A stretch of 64,000 bases of DNA from the NCBI RefSeq assembly GCF_017591425.1, contig NW_024464918.1:13948001-14012000 (forward strand), given 5' to 3'. A program made the position numbers and the translations under genes. A model generated the notes under the pieces. It searched no databases. It had not been told where the DNA came from and saw only the letters and a list, made by a program, of their open reading frames with translations. Source of the stretch: Ochotona curzoniae. Its lineage: Eukaryota > Chordata > Mammalia > Lagomorpha > Ochotonidae. Numbering within the stretch: position 1 is the first letter of the stretch; every line of letters starts with the position of its first letter. Below are positions 58,213 through 64,000 of the stretch, piece after piece.

Positions 58213-59112
58213 AATATGATATGAGTGAAAAAATATCTTCATCAGACAAGCTGAGTTCAGAGAGATTAAAATTACTCAAAAGAACACCATCACTCTAAGC
58301 AGAGTAGAATGTTGCATATCCTTCACACCCCTTCTCGGTGTGCCCAAATCTCACTCACAAAAACCCATGATTTTCTATGGGTTAGTGGGCATATTTATGG
58401 CATCAGAACTTCACTGTCAGATATAACAAACTCTTAGTCCTTCAGTTTGTCTCACCTTTCCTTATGGGAAAACGCTGGTCTTCAGACACAGGGCAGAATG
58501 AAGCAAAAGCTTGCCAAGCGCTAAGGGAAGCCGCCTCTGCCTGGCTGCCAATGCCTGAGACTTTGGCACACTAAGGCATCTGTTGTGGTTGTAGATTTGA
58601 GTTGAGTGATTCCTGCTGAAAACACTGTGAATAATTCTAGCAATGTCACCACATGCTGTTGTTCTGGACTTTCTTCTCTGTGGGTCATGTTTCCAGCCGC
58701 AGATGATTAGTAATAAACACTAATCAGTAAACTGGTCAGAACAACAATACCATTGCCAAGGTCTGCCAAAAGTGCATTAATAGGATACTGGGCTCTGATT
58801 TTAATTAGGCTTAGATCTTGTTATTAAGCTGGACTGGGAGGAGAGGTTGGAGGATTAAAAACAGCAAGGCAAAAGCAGGGAAATGATCTTCCAGGAGATT
58901 AGGAATCATTAGTCATTCTCATTTTCTGTAGTTATAAAGTCTTAGAAAGTTGTGCCACCTTATTTTTTTTCCACATGTAGGTATGTGGTAGAAGTTGGAT
59001 CTTTCAGAATGCTCAAAAAGTTATCCTGTTCCCTCATCTTTGGTGGCTTTCCCTGCTAGTTTGTTAGTAACATATGCTGAAACACTGCCAGTTGAAAACA
59101 CACTTGTACTGG
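58213..59112. other. Unannotated sequence, best conserved-element candidate
   Basis: No transposon recognised. 58440-58900 has balanced composition, many ATTA/TAAT words and a perfect inverted repeat: 'tgattagt' (58704-58711) and 'actaatca' (58719-58726) around a 7-nt loop. This is the stretch I would first test as conserved regulatory DNA. That is inference from texture only. Confidence 0.4.
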
Positions 59113-59318
59113 TGGAGGGGACTTTCTCAGACATGTCCCCCATGTTCTGATGATGGCAGGAACAGAATTGATCTTTTTGGGGTTTATTCAGCCAGGGGGA
59201 AGGACTGCAGTGTATGGGCTGAGTGGCATCTATTAAGAGGACCACTAAAATAAGAAGCTTTACCTCTTTGTGCTTTAATCCCACAGCATTTAAAAAAACA
59301 TTTCTAATTACCACTTGC
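59113..59318. repeat. 206-bp direct duplication, copy B
   Basis: Exact match of 57375-57580. Copy B has only a 1-bp match at its edges ('t'), though 'cacttg' occurs just left of it (59101-59106) and near its right end (59312-59317). The 107-codon minus-strand frame at 59021-59344 runs through it and owes its resemblance to the frame at 57334-57582 solely to the duplication. Confidence 0.95.
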
Positions 59319-59474
59319 TCTCTTGCTTCACAATCTTTGTTCACAAAAATGACTACCTATAATGTGATTTAAGTTTGATCATATTTTATTGTAAGAAACA
59401 CTGAGCCCCTCCACATCCAAATTTACACTGCTTCTATTTGCAAAGAGGATCACCACCACCATTATTATCATCTT
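59319..59474. other. Unannotated sequence
   Basis: Short AT-rich spacer with ATT/ATC-rich words near 59450-59475. Confidence 0.4.
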
Positions 59475-59642
59475 AACACTGAGTTCTTACTACAAGTTAT
59501 GCATTTATACATGTTATTTCTCACGCATGTTCATGATAGTTACTGTCACTGCTTCCACTTTGCAGATGAAGAACTCAAGACTCAGGAAGGTGAAATCACT
59601 TTTTCAGTGGCACACGCCATATGAAAAACAGAATTAAATGTA
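59475..59642 (-). mobile_element. MIR SINE
   Basis: Reversed MIR: 'actgagttcttactacaagt', 'catttatacatgttatttct', 'cactttgcagatgaagaact', 'caagactcaggaaggtgaaa', 'agtggcacacgccatatgaa'. Clear order. Confidence 0.75.
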
Positions 59643-60664
59643 GTGCAGTTTTCTGGTACACAGTTGATGCTCTCAAACACTAAGAATTGGACGCTAGAGC
59701 CATCATAGCATCTCAAAGGAAAAGAGGACTCTATAATTCATCCCTTCCTGAGGGTTATAACCTAAGTGGAATATTAATCTCCTGAGGGAAAATTTTGAAA
59801 AAGCTAGTGCTCTATTTTCAATTGACTCAGACACTCAGCAGTGGGACATGGCTATTAACATCTAATGAAAGATGCTCACATAATGCTGGGCTGTGGGTAG
59901 AAAGTGAGAGAGTTTCATTTCCCTCCCATCTCTCCTTTTACTTACTTTCCTCTCATTGTTCTTGTTTGATTCAACAGTATTCTTCTCCTAAGCAAGTTTC
60001 TATTCCTAGCTTTAAAAGTTTTCCTCTTTCTGTCTGCTACATTGCAGAAAGCATCACAAAAGCCCCAGCCAGCAAGCATGGGGCTCTCTTTAGCAATGAG
60101 CAAGATCACAGAGGTACAAAGAGAGAATGGTCCTTCATAAGGGAGGAGGGAGGGGGCTGCTGATGTGTACAGCTTTATTTTATTACCCCAAAGTGGAAAG
60201 AAGTGCAGTGGAAATTCAAATACAATAGGATATGCTTACCGTTTCTGCCTCTAATAAAGTGCTAACCATCTTTTACTTTTTCAATCCCTTTAACTTTCAT
60301 TAAAATGGTCTCATTCACCTTTGAAGGCCATTCTGTTAAAATTCATTTGCAATCTCTTCCTTTGATACGAAGACTGTTCTAAATAAGGTCCATTGCAGTG
60401 ATAGAAATTCCTAATTGGTCAGGTGATGCACCTCCAAGAAAGGAACTGGAGTTCCCTGAACACATTAAGATAAAACAACAAGAATCTCCAGCAAGTATCC
60501 AGTGCAGAAGGATACTTCTCCTGAGGAACATATTTGCTCCAATCAACAGGAAAAAGTGGCTCATCGTCCACTCACATTTTGCACCTGCTGGAGGGTTCTG
60601 TGAATCAGTGATCTGTAGGTGACCAATTACTGTGGTAAAAGGTTGAGATCTGATTATTCAGAGG
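59643..60664. other. Unannotated sequence, no gene seen
   Basis: A 122-codon plus-strand frame at 59795-60163 has no recognisable domain, no splice context and ends in a G-rich patch ('ggaggagggagggggctgc'). No repeat recognised. Confidence 0.42.
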
Positions 60665-60985
60665 GATTTTTTAAGATTTATTTATTTTTATTGGAAAGCC
60701 ACATTTACAGAGAAAAGATACAGAGAGAAAGATCTTCTGTCCATTGGTTCACTCCCCATGTGGCCACAGTGGCTGGAGCTGGGCCAATCCGAAGCTGGGA
60801 GTTGGGAGCTACTTCTGCTTTCCCATATGGGTATAGGGTCCCAAGGCTTTGGGCTATCCTTTACTATTTTCTCATGCCACAAACAGGTTGGGAAGTGGAG
60901 CAGTTGGGACATGAATTGGTGTCCATATGAGATCATGGCTCATGCAAGGCAAGGATTTAGGTACTACGCTATTGCACCGCATACT
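60665..60985 (-). mobile_element. Full-length CSINE
   Basis: Reversed young-type: T-run, 'aagatttatttatttttatt', 'ctgtccattggttcactccc', 'cacagtggctggagctgggc', 'gggacatgaattggtgtcca', head 'gctattgcaccgcatactct'. No clear flanking duplication. Frames up to 111 codons on both strands lie inside it. Confidence 0.9.
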
Positions 60986-60992
60986 CTCCCCA

Positions 60993-61046
60993 TTTTTTTC
61001 AAAGACTTATTTATTTTTAGGAGAGACAGAGAGAAAGTCAGAAGGA
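60993..61046 (-). mobile_element. CSINE 3' end fragment
   Basis: T-run, 'caaagacttatttattttta', then a GA-rich block is the reversed tail of a second CSINE truncated after about 50 bp, directly beside the full-length copy. Confidence 0.65.
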
Positions 61047-62564
61047 TTCTTACAGGGGTACTTTACTGTTTTGTAAAGTGTGAGGTGTTCTGAACACTTC
61101 AGTATGTAAGGTATCTTCAATTCAACCTTAGGCACTTGAATACTACTACCCGATGTAAGTCTTAAACAAAACACGCTAGATGGAAGTATATACTATGCCC
61201 ATTTTTGACCAGCACAGTTAAATAATATGGCTTATTTCTAACAGGAAATAGAAAAACTCAGATAAGCGCCAAAAGTTCTCTTGGACTGGGGGCAAATAAA
61301 ACCCCATGAATGAATGAGTTAAGACAAGCCAACTTGACAAGCACATGTGACAATATTTATTCAACTTACCGTTGTGGATGACAAAGAAAAATTTTCATCA
61401 GCAAAACAATGACTCATGTTAAGAGATAAGAATTTTTCAATAGATTAGCCTACCTCTTACAAGTCTGGCCTTCCCTATCAGAGTGCGGAGTCCCTGTCCT
61501 AGCTGCAGCAGTTTGAATTCAGCTTGTGGATAATGGTGAGCATGTAGTAAGTTTATTATTTTAGGTTGGATGAGAGAAGAAAGAAGTCAGGAAACAATAT
61601 AGAAACAATAGGACCAAAGGCAAGATAAAAAGCATCATAAGTGGATGAAAGGTATATCCCAGGATGTTACACCAGAGAATGATGAGCAATGAAATGGGCA
61701 AAAGGTCTTAAAAGATAATTTACAGCAATATAAAATGGCTGAAGCATTAAAAAAATTTTTTTTAGGTTCTTAAATAAGAGCATGAGACTATAGAACTTTG
61801 GACATGAGAGTCATACCAATACCTCCCAACAAAGATTACCAGCAATGTAACTTTTGTTAGGTATACTACGCTTATTACTGGAGGGATTAAGAGAGAGTGC
61901 ATACACTAGAGAACCATGGAATAGCTTAATAGCTAGGTGTGGGATTTACACAGAATTTGGGTTTCCGTGGTTTTTGGAGTTGAAAAGATTTACTCTGGAT
62001 TGAGTGCTCTCAGAGAGTGGGTATAATTATTAAACTGACTATCCATAATGAATCTTACACAGAAGAAGGGAATACTAGACCCAGACTAAATTGTAATAGG
62101 TAAGGAAGGAAGCAGTTTCTTTTCTTTTTTTTTTTTTATCATTTTGAGGGCTAAGAGGGTGCTTAATAATGTCTTATTTTGTGGCTTGAACAAATTATGA
62201 AGCAATGCTTTTATCTCATGTCATCATGGTCAGAAAGTGAGCATAGCTAATAATATTTACTGAGACTGACCATACCTAAGGGGAGGTTAGTATGGTGAAA
62301 CTTTGAGTTCCAGACTAGTGCCTAACAATACCAAGCTCTTGTTGGACATATCAGGTCAGGTTCCTGATGTCATGGGCTGGTTGTCTTTTTCTTAGCAGAC
62401 TTGAGAGTAGTATTTTAGGACAGGTCACTGATGAATGATATGAGTTGAGTAGAGAATAAACTCAAAGGTAGAACAACTAAGTAGCTTGCCATCCTAGGGG
62501 AAATGGGTTGCACTATCCATGCAGCATGGTACAAAACCTCAGAAGCACTCCAAAATGTAGGGAC
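61047..62564. other. Unannotated sequence
   Basis: AT- and purine-rich; 61560-61760 and 62140-62480 have the texture of old LINE relics but no landmark I can match. T-run at 62123-62138. No exon. Confidence 0.4.
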
Positions 62565-62682
62565 CATCATAATCTCTATGTCAAGGCTGGAGACTTAAGG
62601 CTTAGAAAGGTTAAGTAGACAGCACTATGCCTTAACTAGTAAACAGTACAGGGATTCAACTCTAAATCTGCCCTGTTGCATC
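62565..62682 (-). mobile_element. MIR SINE
   Basis: Reversed MIR core: 'ggctggagacttaaggctta', 'gaaaggttaagtagacagca', 'gtaaacagtacagggattca', 'actctaaatctgccctgttg'. Confidence 0.65.
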
Positions 62683-63885
62683 TAACAATATCATCACTGG
62701 GACTCTTGAAGCCAAGGGGTCATAGAAGAGCTATCAACCATGTGAGCACTCCAACCTCTTCAGGAGCTTTCAAAAGGATGTCTACATTTTCTCCTCACAG
62801 ATTCCAATTTAAGTGGTCAGCCTCATCAGTGTGTGTCACTGGTGATTTCTATCACCTAACACATTTGAAGATTAGGAGAGTTGGAGAAAGGATGTACAAT
62901 TTCAAACTAACAATGTCATTAAGTAACCTGTTTTACTTTCCAATGTAGAGCTGAGGGTGGGTAGAGCAGGGACTGCTGTGTTGCAATTCGGTAGATTCCC
63001 TCATGAGAAAGAGTTAGAAAAACAAAAACACAAACATGTAACGCCTTTCCCCCAGGAAAATATGCTAACATTCACCATCCCAAACTTCCCTGAGCACCAT
63101 GGCAGCCAAGAATAGCTATGAGAACAAACACAGACTTTCTTAATTTTGTTAAATGGTAAAACAAATGAACCGCTTCTAAGAGCTTGAATTCTTGTGAAGG
63201 AACGTGTTCAACACAAATGGGTCTTTTCTCTTCTTCCTATTCTCTGTGTCAAACCTGAGAAGTATTAGGCAGTTTATCTACTCCTTCTTTCCAAGTAACT
63301 AGGGATAAAAATGCACTTGGGGATCTAAATTCCATCCTTATACAGCTTATGAAGGTAGCAGAACTTCAACAATCAGTAGGAAATCTTATGGGGAACCAAG
63401 CATAATTGTAACAAAATAAAGTGAAGGTGGGCAATAGCTTTGTGAAAACTATTAAAGATGCTCTTCCAAAATAGATATTCCTCAATGTGAATAATACCAC
63501 AAGTTTGAAAGCCACCAAAGAAGTGCACCAAAAAACCCACACAAGTTGCAAACTAATAAAGGACTTCAGGTATGAGTGAGACTTGGAAAGTCATGATGAC
63601 TTTTAAATAGCAAGTGCATCTCACTCCCAAGGAAAGGTTATAGCTTAACAGTTTTCCTAGTTTTCAGGTGAGAAATTCTAGTTTCTCCAGAATTATATAG
63701 CTCTACCCAAGTCCATATTGCTGATAACTAACTGTATAGAAATTTCCTAAATCTAGGTCTATGTACTCTACTATACTTACTCACTGGAGCCATAAGGATG
63801 GCATATGCTTATTTCATATAACGTTTTAGCATCTTTTAAAATAACTCTCCACCTGAACTATTCAAATTTTGCTCCCATATGTATA
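62683..63885. other. Unannotated sequence
   Basis: A 90-codon plus-strand frame (62676-62948) includes 'ttctcctcacag' just before 62800, an acceptor-like string, but it has no matching donor context or domain. No repeat recognised. Confidence 0.4.
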
Positions 63886-64000
63886 TGTAGACATATGATT
63901 AAACTATGACCCAGCTATCCAACTCCTGGGAATATACCCAAATGAAGTGAAACTGGCATATGAGAAAGCAATCTGCAACCTTATATGTATGTATGTGCAA
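63886..64000 (+). mobile_element. L1 LINE, ORF2 C-terminal region, 5'-truncated
   Basis: Plus strand translates to 'YDPAIQLLGIYPNEVKLAYE' and 'KAICNL', the conserved stretch near the L1 ORF2 C-terminus. Similarity begins abruptly near 63890, as in a 5'-truncated insertion, and the element continues past the right edge. ORF2 encodes the endonuclease/reverse transcriptase; this piece alone is inert. Confidence 0.88.

Noticed and set aside
59021..59344. Two similar minus-strand peptides (57334-57582 and 59021-59344) that look like a duplicated exon
   Set aside because: The similarity is only the 206-bp identical DNA segment. No domain, no paired splice sites, and the frames diverge at once outside it. 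Kept as a DNA duplication, not a gene family.
62676..62948. 90-codon frame with an acceptor-like 'ttctcctcacag'
   Set aside because: A single acceptor-like string is common by chance; no donor, branch or domain support.
1..64000. tRNA, rRNA, snRNA or CRISPR loci
   Set aside because: No sequence with intact tRNA boxes outside SINE heads, no U6/7SK/5S-like block, and no regularly spaced identical repeats with unique spacers were seen by eye. A covariance-model scan was not possible.

Overview
This window looks like ordinary mammalian nuclear DNA. It is AT-rich, has no bacterial-type gene packing, no CpG island, and no exon I can support. The diagnostic content is about 25 copies of a tRNA-derived SINE of the lagomorph C-repeat family (CSINE). 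The youngest copies (5116-5437, 8500-8827, 45199-45518) end in 'ctctgtatatc' plus an A-rich tail, and read on the other strand as 'aaagatttatttatttttat' followed by 'ggaagatcttc'. From memory this form fits pika (Ochotona) better than rabbit. The order is secure; the genus is an inference.

No protein-coding gene, RNA gene or CRISPR array is supported. Open frames of up to about 140 codons occur, but they lie inside SINEs, L2 relics, simple repeats or unrecognised sequence and show no recognisable domain. The window is best read as intergenic or deep intronic DNA, with its history written mostly in transposons. Layers by age: ancient L2, MIR, MER5-like hAT, MER44-like Tigger, an MLT1-like LTR and old L1; then older CSINEs; then young CSINEs and L1 3' ends with visible target-site duplications.

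Layout: 1-9.2 kb has L2/MIR relics and a three-SINE pile-up at 8.2-9.2 kb, plus a 29-bp tail-less SINE fragment at 7.3 kb. 9.2-17.7 kb is almost SINE-free. 17.7-25.6 kb holds old CSINE, MIR, L2, MLT1, MER5 and MER44 copies and a long (TG)n(AG)n tract inside an L2. 25.6-28.5 kb is a dense SINE block with a head-to-head SINE chimera flanked by TATA/CACA tracts. 28.5-37 kb has few repeats. 37-47 kb holds many SINEs, a 1.5-kb L2 with reverse-transcriptase remnants and a MIR split by an L1-like insertion. 47-64 kb is mostly unique, with scattered CSINE and MIR copies, and enters an L1 at the right edge.

The most unusual observation is a 206-bp segment present twice in direct orientation (57375-57580 and 59113-59318) with no difference between the copies. 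Two smaller tandem duplications lie within or just beside the same 2.3 kb. I found no coherent undescribed gene system. All repeat names come from remembered consensus sequences; boundaries are approximate (about 10-30 bp for SINEs, 50 bp or more for old elements).
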